A stretch of DNA of 62,933 nt from Actinomyces culturomici (GTDB lineage: Bacteria; Actinomycetota; Actinomycetes; Actinomycetales; Actinomycetaceae), in contig NZ_LS991316.1 of NCBI RefSeq assembly GCF_900499005.1, positions 1,221,771-1,284,703 on the forward strand, given 5' to 3'. The notes under the pieces were generated by a model. That model ran no database searches and was not told the DNA's origin. It saw only the letters and a list, made by a program, of their open reading frames with translations. This document shows positions 42,306-51,858 of the stretch, piece after piece. Each line of letters begins with the position of its first letter. The first letter of the stretch is position 1. The position numbers were made by a program, and so were the translations under genes.

Positions 42306-43933
42306 CGGATCTCCCCTGTTCTTCCGGGCACCGCTGCGAGGAGGCGGCGCGCGTACTCCGTGCGCGGTCGCTCGAGCACCTGGGCGGTCGGCCCCTCCTC
42401 GACGATGCGGCCGTCCTTCATGACGACGAGGCGGTCCGACATCGCCCGCGCGACGGCGAGGTCGTGCGTGATGAAGAGGAGCGCGAAGCCCTCCTCGCGC
42501 TGGAGGCGGGAGAGCAGGGCGAGGATCTGCGCCTGGACGGAGACGTCGAGCGCGGAGACGGCCTCGTCGCAGATGAGGAGGGCCGGTCGGGTCGCGAGGG
42601 CCCGGGCGATGGCGACGCGCTGGCGCTCGCCGCCCGACAGGGCCGCGGGCAGTCGCGTCGCGTACGCACTTGGCAGCCCCACCTGTTCGAGGAGAGCCCC
42701 GACCTCGTCCTTCGATCGGCCGGCGATCTCGAGCGCCTCGCGCAGGGCGGCGCCGACGCTGAGCGCGGGATTGAGGGCGGAGTACGGGTTCTGGAAGACG
42801 ATGCCGATCGGAGGGGCGGGCCTTCGCCGCCGGCCGAGGAAACCGGTCCCTCGCGGCGCGGCCGAGGACGGACGCGGGTCGTCGAGGCGGATCTCGCCGG
42901 CGGTCGGGGTCTCGAGGCCGATGAGGCACCGGGCGAGGGTCGTCTTGCCCGATCCGGACTCTCCGACGAGGCCGACCGACTCGCCCTCGCGGATCGCGAG
43001 GGAGACGCAGTCGAGGGCGACGTGCGCCTCGGAGCCCCGCCCGAAGATCTTCGTCGTCTCGACCGCCTCGACGATGACCCGGGCAGACTCGGGGAGGCTC
43101 GGGACGCCGGCGCGCGGGTCGGGGCCGTCGAGGCGCGGCTCGGCCGCGGCGAGGGCGCGCGTGTACTCCTCGCGCGGGGAGGAGAGCACGGCGGCCGCGG
43201 GCCCGACCTCGACGACCCGGCCGGCGCGCATGACGAAGACGTCGTCGCCGAACTCGCGGGCGAGCGCGAGGTCGTGCGTGATGAGGACGAGCGCCATCGC
43301 GTGGCGATCGCGCAGGTCGGCGAGGAGGTCGAGGACCTCTCGCTGCGTCGTGACGTCGAGGGCCGTCGTCGGCTCGTCGGCGATGAGAACCGCCGGTTCG
43401 GCGTCGAGGGCCGCGGCGATCGCGACGCGCTGGCGCATGCCGCCGGAGAGCTCGTGCGGGTAGGCGTCGCGCACGCGCGGCTCGAGGCCCACTTCGGCGA
43501 GCCTGTCGGCGATCCGGGACTCGCGCGCGCCGGCTCCCGATCGGTGGGCGAGGATCTGGTCGCCGCAGCGGTGCGTCGGCGAGAGCGAGGTGAAGGGGTC
43601 CTGCGGGAGCCAGACGATCCCGGAGCCGCGCAGGCCGTCGAGCTGGGTGTGTGCGCGCGCGAGGTCGATCGACGCGCCGCCCAGGCGCATCGCGCCGCTC
43701 GCCGTGACGCCGGTGGGGAGCAGCCCCGTGAGGGCGCGCGCGAGCATCGACTTGCCCGCTCCCGACTCCCCGACGATGACGAGGGTCCTCCCGACGCGCG
43801 CCTCGACGTCGACGCCGTCGACGAGCGCGCGCTCGGGGCGGTCGCGCCGCGCCTCGGCGAGCACCTCGACGCCGGTGGCGAGGAGGGCGACTTCGCCCGC
43901 GACGCGGTCGAGCTGGGGACGGGGAGTCGTCAT
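42302..43933 (-). CDS. Fused DppD-DppF type ABC transporter ATPase
   Basis: 543 residues with two complete ABC ATPase domains. The first has GESGAGKS (55-62), LSGGMRQR and LIADEPTTALD; the second, beginning at about 285, has GESGSGKT, LSGGERQR and LICDEAVSALD. Such fusions of the two ATPases of peptide/opine/nickel importers are frequent in actinobacteria. They energise import by the two permeases encoded upstream. The gene overlaps dppC and the C39-like gene by 4 nt on each side. Confidence 0.94.
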   Translation of the reverse strand: MTTPRPQLDRVAGEVALLATGVEVLAEARRDRPERALVDGVDVEARVGRTLVIVGESGAGKSMLARALTGLLPTGVTASGAMRLGGASIDLARAHTQLDGLRGSGIVWLPQDPFTSLSPTHRCGDQILAHRSGAGARESRIADRLAEVGLEPRVRDAYPHELSGGMRQRVAIAAALDAEPAVLIADEPTTALDVTTQREVLDLLADLRDRHAMALVLITHDLALAREFGDDVFVMRAGRVVEVGPAAAVLSSPREEYTRALAAAEPRLDGPDPRAGVPSLPESARVIVEAVETTKIFGRGSEAHVALDCVSLAIREGESVGLVGESGSGKTTLARCLIGLETPTAGEIRLDDPRPSSAAPRGTGFLGRRRRPAPPIGIVFQNPYSALNPALSVGAALREALEIAGRSKDEVGALLEQVGLPSAYATRLPAALSGGERQRVAIARALATRPALLICDEAVSALDVSVQAQILALLSRLQREEGFALLFITHDLAVARAMSDRLVVMKDGRIVEEGPTAQVLERPRTEYARRLLAAVPGRTGEIR

Positions 43934-44841
43934 GCGCCGATCCTCTCCTCGGCCCGTTCGGCGAAGTAGTCGCCCGCGATGTTGATCGCGGTCGCCGCGA
44001 GGATGATGAGGACGCCCGGGACGACGCTGCCCGCCGGATTCTGGTAGAGGAAGTCGCGTCCGTCGGCGAGCTGACGCCCCCAGTCGGCGGCCTGGGCGGA
44101 CACCCCGAAACCGAGGTAGGAGAGCCCGGAGAGGGAGACGAGGGCGAAGGCGACGTTGACGAAGAGGTTCGCCCACACGATCGGCAGGACGTTCGGGAGG
44201 AGGTGGCGCACGAGGATCCGCGGGGTGGCCAGGCCGAGGACGCGGGTCGCCTCGAGGTACGGCTTGGGGAGCTGCTGGAGCGCCGCGGCGCGGATCATGC
44301 GGACGTCCGAGGGCGCGAAGAGGAGGACGAGGACGCCGACGGTCGCCCAGTAGCCGCCCCCGAGGATGCCCGCGACGACGATCGCGAGGAGCGTGACGGG
44401 CAGCGAGAGGAGGATCTCCGCGGTCCGCGAGACGAGGGCGTCCCACCAGGTTCCGAACCAGGCGGCGGTGAGGCCGAGGACGAGTCCGCAGATCATCGAG
44501 CCGATCGCGATGACGATCGGGCCCGCGAGGGCGGAGCGCGCGCCCGCGATCGACAGGGCGAGGACGTCGCGCCCGAGCGAGTCCGTGCCGAAGAGGTGGC
44601 CGGGGGTTCCCGCGGGCGTGACGCCGATCCCGAGGTCCTGATCGAGGGCGCCGGGGGCGAAGAGGGCGGGTGCGAGCGCCCACAGGGCGAGGACCGCGAG
44701 GACGAGGACGGAGACGACGACCGAGCCGGGGACGCGGCGAAGCGTGGCGCCGGTCGCGCGCAGGGCGCCGCGCACGGGGCCGGGCCGCGGGCCGCCGACG
44801 GCCGGGGCGGTGGAGGATCGACGGGCGGAGACGCGGCTCAT
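43930..44841 (-). CDS. Peptide ABC transporter permease, DppC type
   Basis: 303 residues from the ATG at 44841, with about six membrane helices and the EAA-loop region YLEATRVLGLATPRILVRHLLPN that contacts the ATPase. A disordered 35-residue N-terminus precedes the first helix, and GHLFGTDSLGRDV is the typical DppC N-terminal motif. It pairs with the DppB-type permease, whose gene overlaps by 4 nt. Confidence 0.94.
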   Translation of the reverse strand: MSRVSARRSSTAPAVGGPRPGPVRGALRATGATLRRVPGSVVVSVLVLAVLALWALAPALFAPGALDQDLGIGVTPAGTPGHLFGTDSLGRDVLALSIAGARSALAGPIVIAIGSMICGLVLGLTAAWFGTWWDALVSRTAEILLSLPVTLLAIVVAGILGGGYWATVGVLVLLFAPSDVRMIRAAALQQLPKPYLEATRVLGLATPRILVRHLLPNVLPIVWANLFVNVAFALVSLSGLSYLGFGVSAQAADWGRQLADGRDFLYQNPAGSVVPGVLIILAATAINIAGDYFAERAEERIGA

Positions 44842-45800
44842 GCGCGCACCCCCGAGTGGTTCTCGCCGAGCCGCTGGGTCGGATCGATCCAGGCGGCGAC
44901 GAGGTCGACGACGAAGGTCGCCGTGATGATGACGACGGCGACGAGGAGGGCGATCGCCTGGACGACGGGAACGTCCTTGAAGGTGATGGAGTCGGCGAGG
45001 AGCTGCCCGAGTCCCGGCAGGGAGAAGGCCTCCTCGACGAGGACCGTCGAGCCGAAGAGCGAACCGAGGATGAGGCCCGCCGAGGTGAGGATCGGGATGG
45101 ACGCGTTGCGGACGTACATGCGGGCGATCCGACGGGGGTTGAGGCCCCTCGACCGCGCGAAGGTCACGTAGTCCTGCTCGAGTTCGCGCGCCACGGACGC
45201 CCTCGTGATGCGGATGATGACGGCCGCCGTGCCGACGGCGAGAGCGAGCGCCGGAAGGGCGAGGTGCCACAGGGAGTCGAGGAGGCCCTCCCCCGCGCCG
45301 TAGAGCGGGAACCAGCGGAGCATGACCGCGAAGACGTAGAGGAGGAGCATGCCGAGCGCGAAGCCCGGCGCCGAGACGCCGACGACCGACCAGATGACGA
45401 TCTGGCGGTCGAGCGCGGTGCCGATCCGCCTCGCCGAGGCGATTCCCAGTGGGATGCCGACCGCGAGGGCGAGGACGAAGGCGAGGAGCGTGAGGGAGAG
45501 AGTGAGCGGAAGGCGCGCTCCAACGACCGAGGCGACGGACGTGCCCGATCGGACGGACTCGCCGAAGTCCCCGTGGACGGCGTCGGCGAGCCAGTGGGCG
45601 TAGCGGACCGGGATCGGATCGTCGAGTCGGTACTTCTCGGTGATCGTCGCCCGGATCTCCGGGGTCACCCTTCGCGTGCCGATGAGGATCTTCACGAGGT
45701 CGCCGGGCACGAGTCCGAGGAGGGAGAAGACGAGGAAGGAGAGGACGAGGAGCACGCCGAGGAACTGCACGATCCTCAACGCGAGGTAGCCGAGCCTCAT
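44838..45800 (-). CDS. Peptide ABC transporter permease, DppB type
   Basis: 320 residues with six predicted helices. The N-terminus RIVQFLGVLLVLSFLVFSLLG and GDFGESVRSG are the usual DppB blocks; the EAA loop is EQDYVTFARSRGLNPRRIARMYVRNA. It forms the transmembrane channel with DppC. It lies 70 nt after the binding-protein gene and 4 nt into dppC. Confidence 0.94.
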   Translation of the reverse strand: MRLGYLALRIVQFLGVLLVLSFLVFSLLGLVPGDLVKILIGTRRVTPEIRATITEKYRLDDPIPVRYAHWLADAVHGDFGESVRSGTSVASVVGARLPLTLSLTLLAFVLALAVGIPLGIASARRIGTALDRQIVIWSVVGVSAPGFALGMLLLYVFAVMLRWFPLYGAGEGLLDSLWHLALPALALAVGTAAVIIRITRASVARELEQDYVTFARSRGLNPRRIARMYVRNASIPILTSAGLILGSLFGSTVLVEEAFSLPGLGQLLADSITFKDVPVVQAIALLVAVVIITATFVVDLVAAWIDPTQRLGENHSGVRA

Positions 45801-45870
45801 TCCCCCGTCCCCTCCTTTCCGCCCCTGCCGGCGATCATCCGCGGGCGCGACGGGCGCGCCCTCCGTCGGT

Positions 45871-47460
45871 TCAGTCGACGGTGAGCGCGGCCGCCCACTG
45901 GGTCATGAAGAAGTACGAGGTGAACTCGTTCGCGGAGACGCGCGGCCCGAAGGAGGTCGTCGATTCGCCCCACCAGATCGGCGAGTACGCGACGTCCTTC
46001 TGCGCGATGTCGGCCGCCGTGATGATCTCTTCGGCGCGCGCCATCGGATCGGTCTCCGCGTTCGACTTCGCAATGAGGTCCTGGACCTCGGCGTTGACGT
46101 ACTGCGCGGGGTTGGACTCGCCGAGGAGCCAGCCGGGGATCTCGGCGGCGTCGCCGGTCGTCGACGTGTACGACATGTAGTAGAGCCCGTACTCGCCGGT
46201 GCCGACCTTCGAGATCCACTCCTCGATCGGCTTCTCCGTCACCGTGAGGTCGATGCCGATCTTCTTGAGCTCGGCGGCGATCGCGAGGGCGGCGGTTCCC
46301 ATTTCGGGGATCGAGTTCGGGTAGGTGAGTTCCGCGGAGAAGCCGTCGGGGACGCTCGACTGGGCGAGCTCGGACTTCGCGGCGTCGAGGTCGTAGTCGT
46401 AGTTCGTCAGGCCGGCGAGCATGTCGCGCGCCTTATCCTCGCCGATCTCGGAGCCGAGCTGGTCCGGCGGCTCGAGGCCGGTTGCGACCTCGCCCCTGCC
46501 CTGAAGGACCGTGTCGACGATCGACTTCCGATCGACGGCATGGGCGATCGCCTTGCGGACGTGCTCATCGTCGAAGGGGGCGACGTTCGCATCGAAGGTG
46601 AGACCGACGTAGGAGCGGTCGGATTCGGTCTTGAGATCGATGCCGTCGATCTTCTCGTACTGGGAGTACTGGGCGGCGGGCACCTGGACGGCGATGTCGA
46701 TGTCGCCGGACTGGGCGGCGAGGAGTCGCGTGTTCTCGTCGGAGAAGAAGTCGAACTCGATCGTCTGCGCGTCGACGTCGCCGCCCCACCACGTGTCGAC
46801 CTTCTCGAAGGTCGCGTGGGAGTCGGGGGCGAATTCCGTCGCCTTGTAGGGGCCGGTGCCCATGATGAGGTCCTGCGCCGACCCGTAGGAGGCGGCCTTC
46901 TCGTAGTAGGACTTCTCGGTGATCCACAGGCCGCCGTCGGAGGAGACGGTCCAGCCGAAGTTCACAGCGGGGCTCGGAAGGGTAATCGTCACCTCCCAGT
47001 CGCCGGTCTGCGCGACCGTCGTGCCCTGCGGCCAGTAGACGGCGGTCGAGGGGGACTTCTCGGCGTCCATCGCGAGGTCGAGGGAGAAGAGGACGTCGTC
47101 CATGGTGACGGGGTTGCCGTCCTGGAACTTCGCGTCTTGACGGATCTCGAAGACCCACTTGACGGCGTCGGGCGCCTCGTACGACTGGGCGATCGCGGGC
47201 TGGAGCTCGCCGGTCGCCGAGACCGAGAGGAGGCCCTCGGAGGACACCTGGGCGACGTAGTAGTTGAGCATGCCCGCCTCCTTGGCGGGATCGAGCGTCG
47301 AGATCGAGCCGGGAAGGCCGACGGTGACGACGCCGGACTTCGCGTTCGACGAGCGTGAAGCGCCCGACTGCGCCTGCTGGGGGGCGCAGGCGGTGAGGAC
47401 AAACGTCGTGGCGGCCGCCGCGGCGATCGCCGCCGCGCGTGTGAATCGTCGAGGGGACAT
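45871..47460 (-). CDS. Peptide ABC transporter substrate-binding lipoprotein (SBP family 5)
   Basis: 529 residues from the ATG at 47460, preceded by GGAGG. A lipoprotein signal peptide ends in LTAC, with Cys25 as the lipid-anchored residue. The mature domain is of family 5 (DppA/OppA-like): STLDPAKEAG, LSVSATGELQPAIAQSYE, FEIRQDAKFQDGNPVTMDDV. It delivers peptides, or a related nickel/opine ligand, to the permeases encoded downstream. Binding specificity cannot be read from the sequence. It is the first gene of the operon. Confidence 0.93.
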   Translation of the reverse strand: MSPRRFTRAAAIAAAAATTFVLTACAPQQAQSGASRSSNAKSGVVTVGLPGSISTLDPAKEAGMLNYYVAQVSSEGLLSVSATGELQPAIAQSYEAPDAVKWVFEIRQDAKFQDGNPVTMDDVLFSLDLAMDAEKSPSTAVYWPQGTTVAQTGDWEVTITLPSPAVNFGWTVSSDGGLWITEKSYYEKAASYGSAQDLIMGTGPYKATEFAPDSHATFEKVDTWWGGDVDAQTIEFDFFSDENTRLLAAQSGDIDIAVQVPAAQYSQYEKIDGIDLKTESDRSYVGLTFDANVAPFDDEHVRKAIAHAVDRKSIVDTVLQGRGEVATGLEPPDQLGSEIGEDKARDMLAGLTNYDYDLDAAKSELAQSSVPDGFSAELTYPNSIPEMGTAALAIAAELKKIGIDLTVTEKPIEEWISKVGTGEYGLYYMSYTSTTGDAAEIPGWLLGESNPAQYVNAEVQDLIAKSNAETDPMARAEEIITAADIAQKDVAYSPIWWGESTTSFGPRVSANEFTSYFFMTQWAAALTVD

Positions 47461-47577
47461 GCGAACCTCCGGATGATGGGCCGGCGCCAGCCGGTACGTG
47501 CACACACTAGGTGCCCCGCGCCCGCGGCGCGCGTTCGGACGCCCACCGAGCGGGTGTGACATCCGGCGCGCTCGCGA

Positions 47578-48936
47578 TCACGACGTCTCGTCTCCGAGGA
47601 AGTCGTCGACGAGGGTCGCGAGAGCGTCGACCGTCAGGGCGAGGTCGTCGAGCGGGAGGGATTCGTCGTGGGCGTGCATCTGCGCGTAGACGGCGTCGAG
47701 GGTCCGTTCGCTCGCGCAGGATCCGAAGCCGTAGCCGACTCCGCCGAGGCGCCGCGCGACACGCAGGTCGGTGCCGCCGGGGAAGAGGACGGGGAGCACC
47801 GCCGACCCCGGGTGCTGCGCGACGAGGGTCCGCTCGATCGCGGCGTACAGGCGGGTCGTGGTCGGGCTCTCGGTCGCCTCCTCGCAGAGCAGGCGCTCGA
47901 TCGACGCGACGGGCGCGAGGTCGCCGAGCGCGCGGCGCAGGACCGCGTCGACGGCGTCGTCGTCCTGGCCGGGCAGCGTGCGGATGTCGAGGTCGAGGCT
48001 CGCGCTCGAGGGGAGGACGTTGATGGGACCTCCGGCGCGCGCCGCGGTCTGGGCGATGGTGAGGCGCGAGATCGCGTGGGCGTAGGCGGCGAGGGGGCCG
48101 AAGGCCGAGTAGTCCGCGCTCTCGTCGCCCGCGATGAGGGGCTTGGCGACCTCGGGTGCGAAACCGAAGGCGGCGACGAACGCGGCCCACAGATCCGATC
48201 GCGAGACGGGGAGATTCGCCCCCGCGATGCGCCTCGCGCCCTCGACGAGATTCTCGAGGGCGGAGCGCCGACCATACGGGACGGAGCCGTGCCCGGGGTC
48301 CCCGGTGAAACGGATCCGCCGCTGCGCGCACCCCTTCTCCCCCACGACGACGACGATCGCATCGGATCCGTCCGCGCCGTGGATGTGGGAGCCGCCCATC
48401 TCCGAGAGGCAGTTGTCCCAGGGGATCGCGTCCGGCATATGCTCCCCGATCCACGGGACCCCGAGCCCGCCTCGCGCCTCCTCATCGGCCTCGGCGACGA
48501 AGACGAGGCGCCCCTTCGGGCGCCTTCCCGACACGGCGAGGTCGCGGACGACGACCGCCATGGAGGCGGTGAGGTGGAGCATGTCGACGACTCCCCTCCC
48601 GTGGACGGCGCCGCCCGCGACCTCGCCGCCGAAGGGATCGCGCGACCAGTGCGCGGCGTCCGCGGGGACGACGTCGGTGTGCCCGAGGAGGGTGAGCGGC
48701 TCGGCGTCGGGGTCGGTTCCCTCGAGGGAGACGACGAGGGTCGTGCGACCCGGGGCCGGCTCGATCCGGGTGAGGTCGACGGGCGCGCCGTCGAAGAAGC
48801 GCTCGAGGATCGCGGCCGCGCGCTCCTCGTGGCCCGACTCGGGGGTGAGGTCGTTGACGCAGGCGGCGCGCACGAGCTCGACGAGGAGGTCGAGCGTTCG
48901 CGCGGCGCGCGAGTCGGGTGCGAAAGCGGAGGTCAT
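47578..48936 (-). CDS. M20 family zinc metallopeptidase
   Basis: 452 residues. Metal ligands are His86 and the bridging Asp118 (GHTDVV and GRGVVDML), with the catalytic Glu pair in EADEEARGG. The M20 dimerisation domain and later PGGTDLR and AHDESL motifs are present. The GRGVVDMLHLTAS version, rather than the classical GxDMKGG, is a known variant of the M20/M25/M40 group. It hydrolyses dipeptides or N-acyl amino acids in the cytoplasm. Its position beside the dpp operon fits digestion of imported peptides, though it appears to be a separate unit. It is divergent from valS. Confidence 0.92.
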   Translation of the reverse strand: MTSAFAPDSRAARTLDLLVELVRAACVNDLTPESGHEERAAAILERFFDGAPVDLTRIEPAPGRTTLVVSLEGTDPDAEPLTLLGHTDVVPADAAHWSRDPFGGEVAGGAVHGRGVVDMLHLTASMAVVVRDLAVSGRRPKGRLVFVAEADEEARGGLGVPWIGEHMPDAIPWDNCLSEMGGSHIHGADGSDAIVVVVGEKGCAQRRIRFTGDPGHGSVPYGRRSALENLVEGARRIAGANLPVSRSDLWAAFVAAFGFAPEVAKPLIAGDESADYSAFGPLAAYAHAISRLTIAQTAARAGGPINVLPSSASLDLDIRTLPGQDDDAVDAVLRRALGDLAPVASIERLLCEEATESPTTTRLYAAIERTLVAQHPGSAVLPVLFPGGTDLRVARRLGGVGYGFGSCASERTLDAVYAQMHAHDESLPLDDLALTVDALATLVDDFLGDETS

Positions 48937-48977
48937 CGGCGGATCCTTCCTTCGGGCCTGCGCCCACGCTACGCGCT

Positions 48978-49006
48978 TTGAAGGCGCGCCCCGCGCCCAC
49001 TACGCT
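48978..49006 (+). promoter_or_regulatory. Probable valS promoter
   Basis: TTGAAG (48978-48983) and TACGCT (49001-49006) separated by 17 nt, followed by a short leader. Confidence 0.55.
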
Positions 49007-49046
49007 GAGCGGGTACATGTCCACGACTCGGATGGAGAATACAGAT

Positions 49047-51779
49047 ATGGGCGAGCGCCTCGACACCACCCCCGCCTCGGTCCCCGCGCCGATCGTCCCC
49101 GATCGCGTCGGAGCCGAAGGCCTCGAAGCGAAGTGGGGCGAGACCTGGGAGAACGAGGGCACCTACGCCTTCGATCGCACCGCGGTCCGCGAGGAGGTCT
49201 ACTCGATCGACACCCCGCCGCCCACCGTCTCCGGCTCGCTCCACGTCGGCCACGTCTTCTCCTACACGCACACCGACGTCGTCGCCCGCTTCCAGCGCAT
49301 GCGCGGCAAGGCGGTCTTCTACCCGATGGGCTGGGACGACAACGGCCTGCCCACCGAGCGCCGCGTCCAGAACTACTACGGCGTCCGCGTCGACCCCACC
49401 CTCCCGTACGTCGAGGGCTTCGTCCCGCCGCACGAGGGCGGGGAGGGCAAGTCGATCAAGGCGAAGGATCAGCTCCCGATTTCGAGGAAGAACTTCGTCG
49501 AGCTGTGCGAGCGCCTCACCGTCGAGGACGAGGCCCAGTTCGAGGCCCTGTGGCGCTACCTCGGCCTCAGCGTCGACTGGAAGCAGAACTACCAGACGAT
49601 TGGGCGCCGCGCGCGCAAGATCGCGCAGGCCGCGTTCCTCAAGAACCTCGAGCGCGGCGAGGCCTACCAGTCCGAGGCCCCGGGACTCTGGGACATCACC
49701 TTCCAGACCGCGGTCGCCCAGGCCGAGCTCGAGTCCCGCGAGTACCCGGGCTTCTACCACCGCATCGCCTTCCACCTCACCGACCCGGAGGCGGCCGCGA
49801 AGGCCGCGGCCGCGGGAGCCCCGGTGGAGAACGGCGTCGACGTCTGCATCGAGACGACCCGTCCCGAGCTCCTCGGCGCGTGCGTCGCCCTCGTCGCCCA
49901 CCCCGACGATCCGCGCTACCAGCCGCTCTTCGGCACGACGGTCGCCTCACCCGTCTACGGGGTCGAGGTCCCGGTCCTCCCCCACCCCGAGGCGGAGATG
50001 GACAAGGGCGCGGGCATCGCGATGTGCTGCACCTTCGGCGATACGACCGACATCGACTGGTGGCGCGACCTCGACCTCCCGCTGCGCGCGATCCTCCGGA
50101 AGGACGGCCGCATCCAGACCGAGGTCCCCGAGTGGATCACGACGGACGAGGGCGTCGCCGCCTTCGAGGAGATCGCCGGCAAGACGACCTACTCGGCCCG
50201 CGAACTCCTCGTCGAGCGCCTCCGCGCCTCCGGCGAGATGCGCGGCGAGCCCACGAAGACGATCCGCCAGACGAACTTCTTCGAGAAGGGCGACAAGCCC
50301 CTCGAGATCGTCACCTCGCGCCAGTGGTACATCCGCAACGGCGGCAAGCCGTGGACGAACCCGGCGAGCGGCGCCGACCTCAACGAGGAGCTCGTCGGTC
50401 GCGGCCGCGAGCTCGAGTTCCACCCCGACTTCATGCGCGTCCGCTACGAGAACTGGGTGAAGGGCCTCAACAACGACTGGCTCGTCTCCCGTCAGCGCTT
50501 CTTCGGCGTCCCGTTCCCGCTGTGGTACGAGGTCGATGCGAACGGCGAGGTCGACTACGAGAAGATCCTCACCCCCTCGATCGACTCGCTCCCCGTCGAC
50601 CCCTCGTCGGACGCTCCGGAGGGCTACTCGGAGGATCAGCGCGGCAAGGCCGGCGGCTTCGTCGGCGAGCTCGACATCATGGACACGTGGGCGACGTCGT
50701 CCCTCTCCCCCGAGCTCGCCTGCGGCTGGCTCGAGGACGAGGACCTCTTCTCGCGCACCTACCCGATGGATCTTCGCCCCCAGGGCCAGGACATCATCCG
50801 CACGTGGCTCTTCTCCACGGTCGTGCGCGCCGACCTCGAGTTCGGTGCGCTGCCGTGGAAGCACGCCGGCATCTCCGGCTGGATCCTCGACCCCGACCAC
50901 AAGAAGATGTCGAAGTCGAAGGGCAACGTCGTCACGCCGATGGGCCTCCTCGAGAAGTACGGCTCCGACGCGGTCCGCTACTGGGCGGCCTCCGCGCGCC
51001 TCGGACTCGACGCGACCTTCGACGAGCAGCAGATGAAGATCGGCCGCCGCCTCGCGATCAAGGTCCTCAACGCCTCGAAGTTCGCCCTCACGATGGGCGG
51101 CGAGGGCGCGGACCTCGACCTCGATCCCGCGCACGTGACGAACGCGCTCGACCGCTCGGTCATCGCCGAGCTCCGCGGCGTCATCACCGCTGCGACCGAG
51201 GCGCTCGCGTCCTACGACCACTCCCGGGCCCTCGAGCTCACCGAGTCGTTCTTCTGGACCTTCTGCGACGACTACCTCGAGCTCGTCAAGGAGCGCGCGT
51301 ACAACCGCGAGGGCACGTGGGAGGAGTCGGAGGCCGCGTCGGCCCGCGCCGCGCTCGCGCTCGTCATCGACAACGTCTGCCGTCTCCTCGCCCCCTACCT
51401 CCCCTTCGTCGCCGAGGAGGTGTGGAGCTGGTACCGCGCCGGCTCGATCCACCGCGCCGCGTGGCCGACCGTCGAGCCCCTCGAGGGCGTCGACGGCGAC
51501 CCGGCGGTCCTCGCCGCTGCCTCCGGCGCGCTCATCGCGCTGCGCCGCGTGAAGTCGGAGGCGAAGGTCTCCCCGCGCACGCCGTTCCTCTCCGTCGTCC
51601 TCGAGGCGCCCGCCGAGTCGGCGGACGCGATCCGCGGGGTCGTCGCGGACCTGTCGGCGGCCTCCAAGGTCGAGGGCTCCTTCGATCTCGTCCCCTACGA
51701 GGTCGCCGAGGGCGCCGAGGCCGAGACCCGCGTCGCCTCCTTCGAGCTGGGAGAGGCCCCGGCGAAGAAGAAGAACTGA
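49047..51779 (+). CDS. valS: Valyl-tRNA synthetase
   Basis: 910 residues from the ATG at 49047, which follows GGAG at 9 nt; another in-frame ATG ten codons upstream (49017) lacks a ribosome-binding site and is close to the predicted transcription start. Class I motifs are SLHVGH (64-69) and KMSKS (about 620), with the editing CP1 domain between. The C-terminus ends in a Lys-rich tail without the long coiled coil of E. coli ValRS. It charges tRNA-Val. It is followed by a strong terminator. Confidence 0.95.
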   Translation: MGERLDTTPASVPAPIVPDRVGAEGLEAKWGETWENEGTYAFDRTAVREEVYSIDTPPPTVSGSLHVGHVFSYTHTDVVARFQRMRGKAVFYPMGWDDNGLPTERRVQNYYGVRVDPTLPYVEGFVPPHEGGEGKSIKAKDQLPISRKNFVELCERLTVEDEAQFEALWRYLGLSVDWKQNYQTIGRRARKIAQAAFLKNLERGEAYQSEAPGLWDITFQTAVAQAELESREYPGFYHRIAFHLTDPEAAAKAAAAGAPVENGVDVCIETTRPELLGACVALVAHPDDPRYQPLFGTTVASPVYGVEVPVLPHPEAEMDKGAGIAMCCTFGDTTDIDWWRDLDLPLRAILRKDGRIQTEVPEWITTDEGVAAFEEIAGKTTYSARELLVERLRASGEMRGEPTKTIRQTNFFEKGDKPLEIVTSRQWYIRNGGKPWTNPASGADLNEELVGRGRELEFHPDFMRVRYENWVKGLNNDWLVSRQRFFGVPFPLWYEVDANGEVDYEKILTPSIDSLPVDPSSDAPEGYSEDQRGKAGGFVGELDIMDTWATSSLSPELACGWLEDEDLFSRTYPMDLRPQGQDIIRTWLFSTVVRADLEFGALPWKHAGISGWILDPDHKKMSKSKGNVVTPMGLLEKYGSDAVRYWAASARLGLDATFDEQQMKIGRRLAIKVLNASKFALTMGGEGADLDLDPAHVTNALDRSVIAELRGVITAATEALASYDHSRALELTESFFWTFCDDYLELVKERAYNREGTWEESEAASARAALALVIDNVCRLLAPYLPFVAEEVWSWYRAGSIHRAAWPTVEPLEGVDGDPAVLAAASGALIALRRVKSEAKVSPRTPFLSVVLEAPAESADAIRGVVADLSAASKVEGSFDLVPYEVAEGAEAETRVASFELGEAPAKKKN

Positions 51780-51794
51780 TCGCCTGAACGCAGT

Positions 51795-51830
51795 GGTGGG
51801 GGGCGCGAGCGAAAGCTCGCGCCCCCCACC
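51795..51830. terminator. Terminator of valS (bidirectional)
   Basis: A perfect 16-bp inverted repeat with a GAAA loop (51795-51810 with 51815-51830), between valS and the convergent acyl-CoA ligase gene. Confidence 0.85.
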
Positions 51831-51858
51831 GTTCGTCTGGGCGCTCCGCCAGCGGCCG

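Noticed and set aside
47578-48936. Unusual GRGVVDMLHL metal site in the M20 peptidase
   Set aside because: This version is known in the M20/M25/M40 group; the needed metal ligands and Glu pair are present, so it is not noteworthy.
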